A stretch of DNA of 64,000 nucleotides from Chryseobacterium scophthalmum (GCF_900143185.1 NZ_FSRQ01000001.1:1178001-1242000), one strand, 5' to 3'; counted from the first letter of the stretch, positions 41,489-51,288 are shown. Notes: generated from the sequence alone by a model not told the origin. Program-made: numbers and translations.

Positions 41489-43989
41489 TAGTTTTTCTGT
41501 GCAGATAAAAAGTTTAAAAATAAACGAGCCGCACCAACATTTCCTGCAGGTAATTGTCTGAAAAATGCCAATGGCGTATAAATAAAATTCCCTTTTCCGT
41601 ATTTGGCATACAAAGTTGATCCCTGCAGTGGCTCTTCACCCGTATCGTGCATTTCAAAAAGTGGTTCATATGCTGCATCCCATTTGTCAGGGAAATAAGC
41701 GCCACGCTCCTGTACCCAACCGTTAAAATCATTTGCGGTAATTTTGTTTGGAAAGTTCAGTAATTTATGATTTGGATTTAAAAATTTAACCTCAGCATTT
41801 TCTTCAGTAACACGCTTATTGGCAATGCTGAAATCATATATTCCTAATTGGTTAACGGTAGTGTCCTGATTGGTGTTATACTGCATCACCAAATTACCTC
41901 CTGTTTTTACATAAGACCATAAAAAAGGCATCCAGCGACCCAGTTTTTTCTCTGTATTATTGGCACGAACACCAAGAACAATGGCATCGTATTGCGATAG
42001 TTTGTTTTGATTACCGTTTCCGTTGGATTCATCTAAGTTGCCATAAAAATCTTCGTCTTTCAAAACATCAACTTGAATCCCAGCAATTCTTAGGAACTCA
42101 GGAATAAAATCTCCCGCACCTTGTACATAACCCACTTTTTTAACCTTAGCCTGAATATCGCCTTTCATCACTGCTACTGTTGCAGGCGTAAAATATTGTA
42201 ATGAAGGTAAATGTGGATATTGAATTAATACTTGCTTTTTATTATAAGTGACTCCATCTGCAATAAAATTCGCATCCAATTGTAACTGATTTGATTTTAT
42301 TGAAGCAAGTTTAGCTTTTGGAATAGCGTAATCGACAGTAAAATCTTTTCCATTCATCGATTTTAAATCACCGCCGCCTAATCGTTCTCCGTTAAACATC
42401 AGATTTACTTTTCCATTTTTGAACTGCTTGCTCGAATTAACTTTAAAATTTAAGCTTAAATTCAAATCTTCATTTTCTTTGACCAGATAAAGTGGTTGTG
42501 TAAATTTAAGTTCTAATGCAGGAACAATGCGCAAGGCTTCCACCACATCACCACGTACAGGATCTAATTTCTTGAAAGATAAAGGAAGTTTAACCTGAAA
42601 ATTTTCTGACCCAATTTTTAAATCAAGCAAAACATTCAGTGGTGATTCTGTCTCAGGTAAACAGACTAAAGTATCACTTGGAACAGAGAAAGTTGCCGCA
42701 TCTTTGGCTGGTTTTGCTAACCAATAAGGTTCTGTAAGGGCTGCATCAGCAGGAATCTGAATATCATGCTGAATGGTAATTAAAGAATCTTTTGACAGTT
42801 TTCTGTTGAAGCTTTCTGACTGACTTAACCATTTTACACTTTCTAAAACAACAGGATTTGAAGTTCTTGAAATCAAATTTAATCTAAAATTATAATGATC
42901 TTCGGCAACAGCTTCAGCCTGATTGGTAACCACTTCACCCATAAATCCGGCACAGCTTAAAATGATATTATCAAGAGATTTAATTTTATCTTTTTTTAAA
43001 TCTGAATCTTTTAATGCTAAAACTTTTTTTCGCAAAACAAGCAAAGCAGGTAAACTACGGTCTGGCTCATTGAAATTGAAATCTGAAATAATTTTATCTA
43101 ATGATTGGTCAATATCAGCGTTTCCTTGTGAAGTCCATGTTTTAAGAACTCCATCAAAAAGTGTTGATTTTGCAGCCTCACCAGCAACATGGGAAAAATA
43201 TTCAGTTTTAATTCCGGCTACAGACTGTGTTCCTGCACCTTGGCTCTTATGTAAACTTCTGCTTAATCCCGCTAATTCACCATACCCCATTCCGAGTTGC
43301 GCATCATATTGTCCAACGGTAACTTTCAGTTGATTTTCAGAAGTTGTATTGACTGCACCAAATCGGAAAGTATTCCACAATACACGTTTTGGTTGCCATA
43401 CATTCACATATTTTAGTTGATTGGGGAAAGCAGTTTTATCTCCTGCCAACTTAAAAGCTTTTTCTGCAACCACCGCTGAAGCAGCGTGTTGCCCGTGTCC
43501 TGCCGCAGCAGTAGGAGGAAATCGACAAATAATCACATCCGGACGGAATTTTCGGATGACCCAAACTACATCCGCTATAATGCTATTTTCATCCCATTGT
43601 TTAAAGGTATCGGTCGTATTTTTAGAGAACCCGAAATCAATCGCACGGGTAAAAAACTGTTGAGCGCCATCTAACTTTCTCGCCTCCAAAAGCTCATGCG
43701 TTCTGATTAAACCCAATGCAGCACCTTGTTCTGTACCTAATAAATTCTGACCACCATCTCCTCTCGTTAAAGACAAATAACCCGTTTCTACATTTTGGTC
43801 GTTGATTAACCAAGAGAGCAATCCCGTATTTTCATCATCGGGATGAGCCGCAAGATATAAAACTTTAGGTAGCTGTTTAAGGGTTTTGAGTTCACGATAA
43901 ATTTCAGATGATTTGGAAGGTCGAACCTGTTGAGCCGAAAAAACCGTATAGAAACTAAGGATACATGCAGTGATTACTTTTTTGAACAT
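41488..43989 (-). CDS. Secreted PIG-L family (LmbE-like) N-acetylglucosaminyl deacetylase-like protein
   Basis: 833 residues with signal peptide ending TVFSAQ. The PIG-L domain (about 40-250) has the zinc motif AAHPDDE near residue 48, SLTRGDGGQNLLG, and the later His in GHGQHAAS. It is followed by a beta-sandwich region (about 400-600) and a C-terminal amidotransferase-like alpha/beta domain (DAIVLGVRANNTEKKLGRW). PIG-L enzymes remove acetyl from GlcNAc-containing substrates. The two extra domains make this the large, exported type. It is first in an operon with the small membrane protein and the symporter. Confidence 0.88.
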   Translation of the reverse strand: MFKKVITACILSFYTVFSAQQVRPSKSSEIYRELKTLKQLPKVLYLAAHPDDENTGLLSWLINDQNVETGYLSLTRGDGGQNLLGTEQGAALGLIRTHELLEARKLDGAQQFFTRAIDFGFSKNTTDTFKQWDENSIIADVVWVIRKFRPDVIICRFPPTAAAGHGQHAASAVVAEKAFKLAGDKTAFPNQLKYVNVWQPKRVLWNTFRFGAVNTTSENQLKVTVGQYDAQLGMGYGELAGLSRSLHKSQGAGTQSVAGIKTEYFSHVAGEAAKSTLFDGVLKTWTSQGNADIDQSLDKIISDFNFNEPDRSLPALLVLRKKVLALKDSDLKKDKIKSLDNIILSCAGFMGEVVTNQAEAVAEDHYNFRLNLISRTSNPVVLESVKWLSQSESFNRKLSKDSLITIQHDIQIPADAALTEPYWLAKPAKDAATFSVPSDTLVCLPETESPLNVLLDLKIGSENFQVKLPLSFKKLDPVRGDVVEALRIVPALELKFTQPLYLVKENEDLNLSLNFKVNSSKQFKNGKVNLMFNGERLGGGDLKSMNGKDFTVDYAIPKAKLASIKSNQLQLDANFIADGVTYNKKQVLIQYPHLPSLQYFTPATVAVMKGDIQAKVKKVGYVQGAGDFIPEFLRIAGIQVDVLKDEDFYGNLDESNGNGNQNKLSQYDAIVLGVRANNTEKKLGRWMPFLWSYVKTGGNLVMQYNTNQDTTVNQLGIYDFSIANKRVTEENAEVKFLNPNHKLLNFPNKITANDFNGWVQERGAYFPDKWDAAYEPLFEMHDTGEEPLQGSTLYAKYGKGNFIYTPLAFFRQLPAGNVGAARLFLNFLSAQKN

Positions 43990-44008
43990 TTGAATTTGCT
44001 TTGCAGGG

Positions 44009-44037
44009 CAAATATAAGTAAATCATCTTTCTTTCAA
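44009..44037 (-). promoter_or_regulatory. Promoter of the PIG-L/symporter operon
   Basis: On the minus strand TTG, 18 nt, TATATTTG (complement of 44009-44016), 20 bp before the PIG-L start. Full match to the Bacteroidota consensus. The remainder of the 43.99-44.35 kb gap is AT-rich with the XRE promoter at its right end. Confidence 0.6.
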
Positions 44038-44298
44038 CTTTAAAAAGAAAAAGCACTTAGCAACACTAAACATTCTATGATATTCTTCCTAAAATAAAAG
44101 ACCACCTAAGTAAACTAAAAATCAATTATTCTGGCTTTGATTGTTTTTAATGTTTAAAATTACCAAAATCATCGATAAAAGTATTTGAAGATACGTTAAT
44201 CTTGATTACAAAATACTACCAACAGAGAACAATACGATATAAAAAATTTAATTTAAATTAAAAAAGGTTCTTAAACTTATCAGAAAACAAAAATATTA

Positions 44299-44306
44299 TA
44301 CATTTG
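44299..44306 (+). promoter_or_regulatory. -7 promoter element of the XRE-cupin regulator gene
   Basis: TACATTTG, a full match to TAnnTTTG, 40 bp before the start codon. I see no good -33 box, which is common for regulated promoters. Confidence 0.45.
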
Positions 44307-44313
44307 CCAAAAT

Positions 44314-44329
44314 ATTACTATTTGTAAAC
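44314..44329. promoter_or_regulatory. Candidate operator 1 (autoregulatory)
   Basis: ATTACTATTTGTAAAC, 14 of 16 identical to the core of the palindrome at 44971-44986. It starts 8 bp after the -7 element, so a bound regulator would block its own transcription. Confidence 0.5.
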
Positions 44330-44346
44330 AAAATAAAAATTCAGCA

Positions 44347-44922
44347 ATGAGCGACTTTATCATAGGCATTGGAAAAAGAATTAAAGACATTAGAAAAGAA
44401 AACAATCTTACTATTAATGAACTTGCCAACAGAGCCAACGTTAGCAATGGTTTAATTTCAAGAATTGAAAACGGACGAACTATCCCTTCTCTCCCTGTGC
44501 TATTAGATTTAATTCAGTCTCTGGATATTGATGCAAGCTATTTCTTTGAAGGCGTCGAAAACAGAAATAGCGCAAAATACCTCTACATCCCAAAAGAAAA
44601 TCAGCAGGTTATTGAAAAAGAAATTGAAGCTCAAGGATTTAAGTATATGCACATTTTCAGTAAAAGCTTAAATTCATTAGGTTTCGAAGCTGTTTTACTC
44701 ACCTTGGAACCGAATTCTAAAAGAGAAAAAGTGATTACTGATGCATGGGAATTCAAATACATCTTAAAAGGAACTGTAAAATATCTGATTGATCAGGAAG
44801 AAGTTATACTCTCAGAGGGTGACGCATTATATTTTAACGGGAGATTTCCCCACGTTCCTGTAAGCATTTCTGATGAATCTTGCATCATGCTTGTATTATA
44901 TCTATACTCAGAACGAGACTGA
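44347..44922 (+). CDS. XRE family regulator with C-terminal cupin domain
   Basis: 191 residues. The HTH (about 8-62) shows IGKRIKDIRKENNLTINELA, then ANVSNGLISRIENGRTIPSL. The C-terminal cupin (about 110-188) has EFKYILKGTVKYLIDQEEVI and LSEGDALYFNGRFPHVPVSI. Regulators of this form bind a small ligand in the cupin and control the neighbouring catabolic or transport operon. It lies directly upstream of the phosphonate-type operon on the same strand, and similar inverted repeats occur before both. The effector might be an aminophosphonate (inference). Confidence 0.92.
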   Translation: MSDFIIGIGKRIKDIRKENNLTINELANRANVSNGLISRIENGRTIPSLPVLLDLIQSLDIDASYFFEGVENRNSAKYLYIPKENQQVIEKEIEAQGFKYMHIFSKSLNSLGFEAVLLTLEPNSKREKVITDAWEFKYILKGTVKYLIDQEEVILSEGDALYFNGRFPHVPVSISDESCIMLVLYLYSERD

Positions 44923-44966
44923 TTTTTTTAATCAAAAAAATAATTTCAACGATATAAAAGCCCAAC

Positions 44967-44989
44967 AAAGTTTACTATTAGTAAACTTT
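44967..44989. promoter_or_regulatory. Candidate operator 2 (perfect palindrome), or regulator-gene terminator
   Basis: AAAGTTTAC-TATTA-GTAAACTTT, arms of 9 bp. It lies 45 bp past the regulator stop and is followed by a T-rich run, so it could also end that transcript. The match to operator 1 favours a protein-binding site. Confidence 0.5.
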
Positions 44990-45176
44990 TATTTTTTCAA
45001 TTTAACAAATAAATAACAGATAGTTAATCTTCAATTCTGAAATAAAATGCATTTGATATCAGACAAAAAATAAACAAAACACACTCAATCATCTCATTAT
45101 AAGAATCTTAAATAATTACCAAAATATCATTTTTGTTACTGCTTCATTTTTTAATTCAAATTAAATACAAGATTTT

Positions 45177-45192
45177 TTCATTATTAGTTAAC
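45177..45192. promoter_or_regulatory. Candidate operator 3 (weaker)
   Basis: TTCATTATTAGTTAAC, 13 of 16 identical to operator 2's core, placed 8 bp before the -33 region of the TonB-receptor promoter. Confidence 0.35.
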
Positions 45193-45200
45193 ATTAAAAG

Positions 45201-45232
45201 TTTATAAATATTAAAATTCAGACATATTTTTG
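45201..45232 (+). promoter_or_regulatory. Promoter of the phosphonate-type operon
   Basis: TTTA (45201-45204), 20 nt, TATTTTTG (45225-45232). The -7 box is a full match. It lies inside the longer open frame from 45230, supporting the later start at 45260. Confidence 0.5.
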
Positions 45233-45259
45233 CAGTGTAATTTTAATATTTGTAAAAAA

Positions 45260-48085
45260 ATGAATACCATAATCCAAAAAAGCTTTATTCCACTTTTTGC
45301 CTGTTGCACGATTGGAGTATTTGCACAGAAACAGATTGTAACCGGAATTGTATCGGATGAAAATCAGTCACTTCCTGGGGCAGCCGTTACTATTGAAGGA
45401 ACTAAAAAAGTAATCATCACAGATTCGGAAGGAAGATTTACAATCAGCGATTTAAAAGAAGGACAATATAATCTGAAAGTTAGCTATATCGGTTTTGAAT
45501 CTAAAAATCTAAACATTGAAATTGTCGACGCACAAAATCTTAATGTGGGAAGTATTGTTTTATACCAACGTCAGAAAAACATTGACGAAGTTATTATTTC
45601 AGGAACGTTGAAAAACAGTGAAGCAAGAGCATTGAATATGCAGAAAAATGCCATCAATATTTCTAACGTTATCGCATCCGACGGAATTGGGAAACTCCCG
45701 GACAGAAATGCTGCTGAAACCGTTCAAAGAGTTCAGGGAGTTTCTATCGAAAGAGATCAGGGTGAAGGAAGATTCGTTTCTTTAAGAGGGCTTCCGCCGT
45801 TTTGGGCTTCTACAACGATTAATGGAAACAGACTTCCCACCGCTGAAGAAGAAACAACTTCTCGAGCAACAGCATTCGATTTTTTCCCTACAGAACTAAT
45901 TTCTTATGTTCATGTCAATAAATCTTTCACTCCCGATATGGAAGCAGACGGAATTGGCGGTGGAGTGAATTTTATCACCAAAACACCTCCAATGAAAACA
46001 GAATTCAGAGGAACTTTAGGAACGGGATATAACGAAAAAGCAGACAAAGGAGTTTATAATTTAGGCTTATTGTATGGTGGAAGAACAAAGAATAAAAAAT
46101 TCGGATACTTAGTTAATTTTTCTCATTTCATCAGAAATTGGTCAACAGATAATTTTGAAGCAAGAAGAAGCGGTGACGAAGGAGTTTTCAGAATGGAGCT
46201 CAGAGATTATCAAGGTGTAAGAAAAACCACAGGAGCCAATGCCGCTTTAGAATATGTGTTTTCACCCAAAAGCACCTTTTATTTGAAAGGTATGTACGGA
46301 ACACTTTCTGATGACGAAACTCATTACAAACACAGAGTAAGATTCGACAAATTCAGCAGCACAAACAATACAGCAAGAGTTGAGCTTCAGAATATTCATA
46401 ATTTACTGATCACAGAATTAACATCAGTTTCTTTAGGCGGGATTCATCAATTGAATAAAAGTAAAATCGATTGGGACTTATCATATTACAACAATCTGTT
46501 TAAATACGGAAACATTCCGGATAAGCAGAATAATTCTTACTATGTTATTAAATATACACAAAATGGCGTAGGGATCAATCCAAACTATATTTTAGACAAA
46601 GGAGTTGGCCCAAGAGCTTACTGGAAAGCCGATGGCGGAAAATTAGACTACAAAGATCCGGATGCATTATTTGGTTTTTACAGCGACCCAAATTTTAAAA
46701 TGGATGCTTCGCAAATGAGATTTACCGATCTTGAATTTTATAAGGTTTATGTTCAGGAAAGAGATAAAATCGTTGCTGGTTTCAACCATGAAATCGATAT
46801 ATCTGATAAACTGACGTTGAAATATGGCTTTAAGTACCGCGACAAAGAAAGAAATGCCAGATTTTCTGATATTTTCTACAATTGGAGCAACGGAACCGCA
46901 CCATTCCTTTCAGAATTCGGTCAATATACCACAACACAACCGAACGGAACAAAATATTTAAGCGAAATGAATGCCCACATCGGAAATACTTTCGGACCGG
47001 TATTGTCGACTGGCGGAATGGATCAGTTCTGGTTTCAGAATCAGGGAAATTTAACCATTAATAAAACAGATTCAGAAGCTTTGGAATACAATAAAGCCTT
47101 GGGAAGAAACTTTGATGTTTTTGAAAAACACGCCGATGCTTACGGAATAGGAACTTACAAAATCAACGATAAAATGACGATTTTGGGAGGTGTAAGATTA
47201 TCAAATACACACACCAAAGTGAAAGGTTATAACGTTGTTAATAATACCTTAACCGAAGTAGAGAACACAAAAGATTATCTTGCGGTTTTGCCGATGTTAC
47301 ATTTTAAATATGCCATCAACGATAAAACTAACCTTAGATTTGCAGCGACAAGAACCTTCTCAAGACCAAATTTTGGAGATTTAACTCCGGGAGGAACTTA
47401 TATTGAAGCTGATAATGAATTTAAAGGAGGAAATCCTAACCTGAACCCAACCTACTCTATCAACCTCGATTTAATGGGAGAATATTACTTCTCAAACGTC
47501 GGAATTTTAAGCGGAGGTGTTTTTTATAAGTCAATTACTGACTCTATTTTCCAAGACTCTTTTATAGGAAATTACAACGGAATCAATGGAGTACAATTCA
47601 GTGCTCCGAATAATGGAAAAGCAGCCTGGTTAGGCGGAATTGAATTAGGAATCAACAGAAGATTTGATTTTTTACCTGGATTTTTGCAATATTTCGGAAC
47701 CCAGCTTAATGCAACGTTTATGACGTCTGAAATGGAAAAACCAAGTGGCAGAAAAGTGAAACTTCCGTATCAGGCAAAAGAAATATACAACATACAGCTT
47801 TTCTTTGAAAAAGGTGGTTTCAATGCAAGATTAGCATACAATCATAAAGGAAATTTCGCTGTAGAATATGCTGAAGAAGACCTTTATGATTCATACTACG
47901 GAAAATACAGCAATCTAGACTTTGGAACTTCTTATCAAATTAATAAGCATTTTACGGTTTTTGCAGATGTAAATAATATTCTGAACAGACCATTGATTTA
48001 TCATTTCGGTGAAAATCAAGACAGACCAAAGCAGGTAGAATATTATGGTGTAAGAGGGAATATTGGTGTAAAAGTGAATTTCTAA
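45260..48085 (+). CDS. TonB-dependent receptor of the phosphonate-type operon
   Basis: 941 residues from ATG 45260 (promoter and signal peptide both support it). Signal peptide ending GVFAQ, a carboxypeptidase-D-like sandwich (VTGIVSDENQSLPGAAVTIE, about 25-100), plug with DGIGKLPDRNAAETVQRVQG and VSLRGLPPFWASTTINGNRL, then a barrel ending VRGNIGVKVNF. The NAAETVQRVQGVSIERDQGE plug signature marks the TonB receptor subgroup often linked to catabolic operons. It should import the organic substrate processed by the next four proteins. Confidence 0.93.
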   Translation: MNTIIQKSFIPLFACCTIGVFAQKQIVTGIVSDENQSLPGAAVTIEGTKKVIITDSEGRFTISDLKEGQYNLKVSYIGFESKNLNIEIVDAQNLNVGSIVLYQRQKNIDEVIISGTLKNSEARALNMQKNAINISNVIASDGIGKLPDRNAAETVQRVQGVSIERDQGEGRFVSLRGLPPFWASTTINGNRLPTAEEETTSRATAFDFFPTELISYVHVNKSFTPDMEADGIGGGVNFITKTPPMKTEFRGTLGTGYNEKADKGVYNLGLLYGGRTKNKKFGYLVNFSHFIRNWSTDNFEARRSGDEGVFRMELRDYQGVRKTTGANAALEYVFSPKSTFYLKGMYGTLSDDETHYKHRVRFDKFSSTNNTARVELQNIHNLLITELTSVSLGGIHQLNKSKIDWDLSYYNNLFKYGNIPDKQNNSYYVIKYTQNGVGINPNYILDKGVGPRAYWKADGGKLDYKDPDALFGFYSDPNFKMDASQMRFTDLEFYKVYVQERDKIVAGFNHEIDISDKLTLKYGFKYRDKERNARFSDIFYNWSNGTAPFLSEFGQYTTTQPNGTKYLSEMNAHIGNTFGPVLSTGGMDQFWFQNQGNLTINKTDSEALEYNKALGRNFDVFEKHADAYGIGTYKINDKMTILGGVRLSNTHTKVKGYNVVNNTLTEVENTKDYLAVLPMLHFKYAINDKTNLRFAATRTFSRPNFGDLTPGGTYIEADNEFKGGNPNLNPTYSINLDLMGEYYFSNVGILSGGVFYKSITDSIFQDSFIGNYNGINGVQFSAPNNGKAAWLGGIELGINRRFDFLPGFLQYFGTQLNATFMTSEMEKPSGRKVKLPYQAKEIYNIQLFFEKGGFNARLAYNHKGNFAVEYAEEDLYDSYYGKYSNLDFGTSYQINKHFTVFADVNNILNRPLIYHFGENQDRPKQVEYYGVRGNIGVKVNF

Positions 48086-48088
48086 ACC

Positions 48089-49399
48089 ATGAAGACCACC
48101 ATCTCAAAAAACAATACAATGAATGTAACTCTGAAAGCGGCCATCGCTGCCTTTGGAGTCTATTTCTCAATGTACGCTTTCAGAAAACCTTTTACAATAG
48201 CATCTTTCAACGATTTGGAATTTTTTGGATTTGATTACAAAATCTTAATAATTATCGCTCAGGCAATCGGATATTTCATCTCAAAATTCATCGGAATTAA
48301 ATTTATTTCAGAATTAAAACCTGAAAAAAGAATTGTTTTCCTTTTGGCTTTTATAGCGGTTGCAGAATTGGCTTTATTGGGATTTGCAGTTGTTCCGGCT
48401 CCTTACAACATTCTGTTTATGTTCATCAATGGAATTCCATTGGGAATGATCTGGGGAATCGTTTTCTCTTATATTGAAGGAAGAAAAACCACAGAAATCA
48501 TCGGCCTATTTCTCTGTTCCAGTTTTGTGGTTTCATCAGGAGTTGTAAAATCTGCAGGAAAATATTTAATGGATCATTTTGGAATTTCAGAATTCTGGAT
48601 GCCTTTCACAACAGGACTTTTATTCATCATCCCTTTAGTGATTTTTGCTAATGTTTTAAATAAAATTCCGGCGCCCAATGAAGAAGATATTGCCCTAAAA
48701 AAGGAAAGAAAAACACTAAGCAGAGAAGAAAGAAAATCTTTAATCAAAAAATTCTTTCTGCCTTTGGCAGGTATTACAGTTTTGTACATCAGCTTAACAG
48801 TTTTAAGGGATTTCAGAGACAACTTCAGCAGAGAAATTTGGGATGAAATGAATGGCAAAACGGATAGTTCTATTTTTACCCTAACCGAAGTTCCTATTTC
48901 TATTATGGTTTTGTTGATTCTTGGTTTTATGGTTAAAGTTAAAAACAATCTGAAAGCTTTTGCCTATTATCATTACATTTTATTTGGAGGAATTATTTCA
49001 GTAGCCTTATCAACTTTCTTTTTTCAGAGCGGTATTATTTCGCCTTTTCTCTGGATGACGGTTTCAGGATTTGGGATGTATCTATGCTATATTCCCTTCA
49101 ACGGAATTTATTTCGACAGAATGATTGCCGCTTTCAAAATCAAAGGAAATGTAGGTTTTTTCATCTATTTTGTGGATGCATTTGGTTATCTGGGAAGCGT
49201 TTCTGTGCTATTTCTAAAGAATTTGAGTTCGGGAAATCAATCCTGGTTACAGTTTTACATCAATCTCAATTATATTATCGCTGCAACCGTTTTATTATTT
49301 GCAGTGGCGGCTTTTTTAGCTTTTCAGGAAAAATCAAAATCAAGACAGAAAGAAGAAAACCATTCTTCAACCATTAGTTTTGATTCTTTTAAAATTTAA
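48089..49399 (+). CDS. DUF5690 family inner-membrane transporter (MFS-type)
   Basis: 436 residues with about 12 membrane helices. FGVYFSMYAFRKPFTIASF near the N-terminus is the hallmark of this MFS branch and recalls the organophosphate:phosphate antiporters. It has a charged central loop KKERKTLSREERKSLIKKF. The start could be 48089 or ATG 48119; the latter begins MNVTLKAAIAAFG. It lies 3 bp after the receptor stop and 12 bp before the oxidoreductase. It probably moves the phosphonate or its precursor from periplasm to cytoplasm. Confidence 0.88.
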   Translation: MKTTISKNNTMNVTLKAAIAAFGVYFSMYAFRKPFTIASFNDLEFFGFDYKILIIIAQAIGYFISKFIGIKFISELKPEKRIVFLLAFIAVAELALLGFAVVPAPYNILFMFINGIPLGMIWGIVFSYIEGRKTTEIIGLFLCSSFVVSSGVVKSAGKYLMDHFGISEFWMPFTTGLLFIIPLVIFANVLNKIPAPNEEDIALKKERKTLSREERKSLIKKFFLPLAGITVLYISLTVLRDFRDNFSREIWDEMNGKTDSSIFTLTEVPISIMVLLILGFMVKVKNNLKAFAYYHYILFGGIISVALSTFFFQSGIISPFLWMTVSGFGMYLCYIPFNGIYFDRMIAAFKIKGNVGFFIYFVDAFGYLGSVSVLFLKNLSSGNQSWLQFYINLNYIIAATVLLFAVAAFLAFQEKSKSRQKEENHSSTISFDSFKI

Positions 49400-49411
49400 A
49401 AAAATAAAATT

Positions 49412-50566
49412 ATGAATATTCAATACGACCTCATCGTCGTAGGTGGCGGAATTTTAGGAACATTCCACGCTTACCACGCTTTACAAAAAAATCTAAAAGT
49501 TGCTTTGATAGAAAGAAATTCTGTTCCTCAAGGTGCAACCGTAAGAAATTTCGGGCAGGTTGTTCCTTCCGGAATGGACATCAAATGGCAAAATTTCGGA
49601 AAGGAAAGTTTACATATTTACAAAGAGCTTCAGGCAAAAACGGATCTTACGGTTCGTCAAAATGGCTCAGTCTATATCGCTTCCAATGACGAAGAAATTC
49701 AGCTGATTGAAGAACTCTATCAAATCAATAAAAATAATGAGTACGACTCTGTTTTACTTTCTAAAAGCGAGTGCATTCAGAAATTTGACGGGCTTCGTTC
49801 TGATTATTGCAAAGGTGGATTGTTTTTCCCACAGGAAATCTCTGTAGATTCTGGTGAAATGATTGTAAAGCTTCATCAATATTTAAAAAATCAGGAAAAA
49901 CTTGACATTTTTTACAATACAACTGTAGTAGAAGCTTCTGAAAATAACGGTTTGTGTAACGTAATAACTTCAAACGGGCAGAAAATAAGCGCTACAAAAA
50001 TCATTATTTGTGGAGGACACGAGTTTAAAACACTTTTTCCAGAAGTTTTTAACGAAAGCGATCTCGAAGTAAGTAAACTGCAAATGCTGCAAACAAAACC
50101 TCAGGGAATTTATTCATTGCCGGGAAATATTCTTACAGGACTTTCAATCAGAAGATATGAATCATTCAGCGAATGCGCTTCCTTCAAATCAATCAAAGAA
50201 AAGGAAGATAAAAACTCGTTCGAAAAGAAGTTCGGAATTCATATTTTATTCAAGCAAACTTTGGACGGATCTGTTATTATCGGGGATTCTCATGAATATG
50301 CAGATGCAAAAAATGCAGATGATCTTGGTTATGATTTGAATATGGAAATCGATGAATTTATGATTAAAGAAGCAAAAAAAATTATCGATCTTCCTACTTA
50401 TGAAATTCAGAAAAGATGGTTTGGTGTGTATTCTCAGTGTAAAACAAAGGATATTTTTGAGCATACTATTTCGCCAAACATTCATATAATCACAGGAATC
50501 GGTGGAAAAGGAATGACCGGGAGCGGTGGATTTTCAAAATTTAATATCAATACAATTTTTTCTTAA
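49412..50566 (+). CDS. TIGR03364-type FAD-dependent oxidoreductase (aminophosphonate oxidase-like)
   Basis: 384 residues. The FAD-binding GGGILG is at 11-16, followed by ALIERNSVPQGATVRNFGQV, where the VRNFGQVVPSGM motif is specific to this DAO subgroup. The C-terminal GIGGKGMTGSGGFSKFN closes the flavin site. Members of this group cluster with phosphonatase-like hydrolases and have been linked to oxidative removal of the amino group of aminoethylphosphonates to give phosphonoacetaldehyde. The HAD gene follows after 4 bp, consistent with that product being handed on. Confidence 0.88.
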   Translation: MNIQYDLIVVGGGILGTFHAYHALQKNLKVALIERNSVPQGATVRNFGQVVPSGMDIKWQNFGKESLHIYKELQAKTDLTVRQNGSVYIASNDEEIQLIEELYQINKNNEYDSVLLSKSECIQKFDGLRSDYCKGGLFFPQEISVDSGEMIVKLHQYLKNQEKLDIFYNTTVVEASENNGLCNVITSNGQKISATKIIICGGHEFKTLFPEVFNESDLEVSKLQMLQTKPQGIYSLPGNILTGLSIRRYESFSECASFKSIKEKEDKNSFEKKFGIHILFKQTLDGSVIIGDSHEYADAKNADDLGYDLNMEIDEFMIKEAKKIIDLPTYEIQKRWFGVYSQCKTKDIFEHTISPNIHIITGIGGKGMTGSGGFSKFNINTIFS

Positions 50567-50570
50567 AGAA

Positions 50571-51239
50571 ATGAACATACAATTACTGGTTCTGGATATG
50601 GCTGGAACAACGATAGACGAAGACAATGTAGTATACAAAACCTTAGCAAACGCAGTCAACAATTACGGTTACAACGTAAGCTTAGAGAAAGTGCTGGAAA
50701 TCTGCGCCGGAATGGAAAAAGCAGAAGCCATTAGGAATCTTCTCGAAAATATCGGTGGAAATACCGATGACACTGAAGTTATTTTTAAAAACTTTTCTGA
50801 TGATCTTGCAATTGCCTACGAAAAACTCGATGTAAAACCTATCAATGGTGTTGAAAATTTCTTGATTAAAATTAAATCTTCAGGAAAAAAAATAGTTTTA
50901 AATACTGGTTATACCGAAAAAATTGCACAACAGCTGCTCTCAAAATTAAACTGGAAAAAAGACGTTCATTTTGACGAACTCATTACCGCTGATGATGTTT
51001 TTGAAAGCAGACCAAGCCCAGAAATGATTCAACTCGCAATGTCAAAATTCGGGATTATGGATCCTAAAACCGTGATGAAAGCCGGAGATTCTGCCATTGA
51101 TATTGAAGAAGGAAAAAATGCAGGATGTGGTTTAACCATAGGTGTTTTAAGCGGAGCACAAACTAGAGAACAGCTTGAAGCCGCAAAACCAGATTATATC
51201 TTCAACAGCCTTTCAGAAGCTGAAAAAATACTTTACTAA
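50571..51239 (+). CDS. Phosphonatase-like HAD hydrolase
   Basis: 222 residues from ATG 50571; the open frame to 50526 would overlap the upstream gene. HAD motif I reads LDMAGTTID with Asp 9 and Ala 11, the DxA form of phosphonoacetaldehyde hydrolase (PhnX), not the usual DxD. Lys 50 (AGMEKAEAIR) falls exactly where PhnX has its Schiff-base lysine (41 residues after the nucleophile in both). Motif II is LNTGYT, motif III KAGDSAIDIEEGKNAG. The likely reaction is cleavage of the C-P bond of phosphonoacetaldehyde to phosphate and acetaldehyde. A hairpin follows the gene. Confidence 0.88.
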   Translation: MNIQLLVLDMAGTTIDEDNVVYKTLANAVNNYGYNVSLEKVLEICAGMEKAEAIRNLLENIGGNTDDTEVIFKNFSDDLAIAYEKLDVKPINGVENFLIKIKSSGKKIVLNTGYTEKIAQQLLSKLNWKKDVHFDELITADDVFESRPSPEMIQLAMSKFGIMDPKTVMKAGDSAIDIEEGKNAGCGLTIGVLSGAQTREQLEAAKPDYIFNSLSEAEKILY

Positions 51240-51249
51240 TTCTTTCAAA

Positions 51250-51288
51250 AAACTGTTTGCAAAATTAGTTTCTGCAGGCAGTTTTATT
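51250..51288 (+). terminator. Hairpin after the HAD gene (terminator or attenuator)
   Basis: AAACTGTTTGCA / TGCAGGCAGTTT, 12 bp including two G-U pairs, 11-nt loop, then TTATTTC. It lies 11 bp past the stop and could lower expression of the next gene. Confidence 0.55.
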
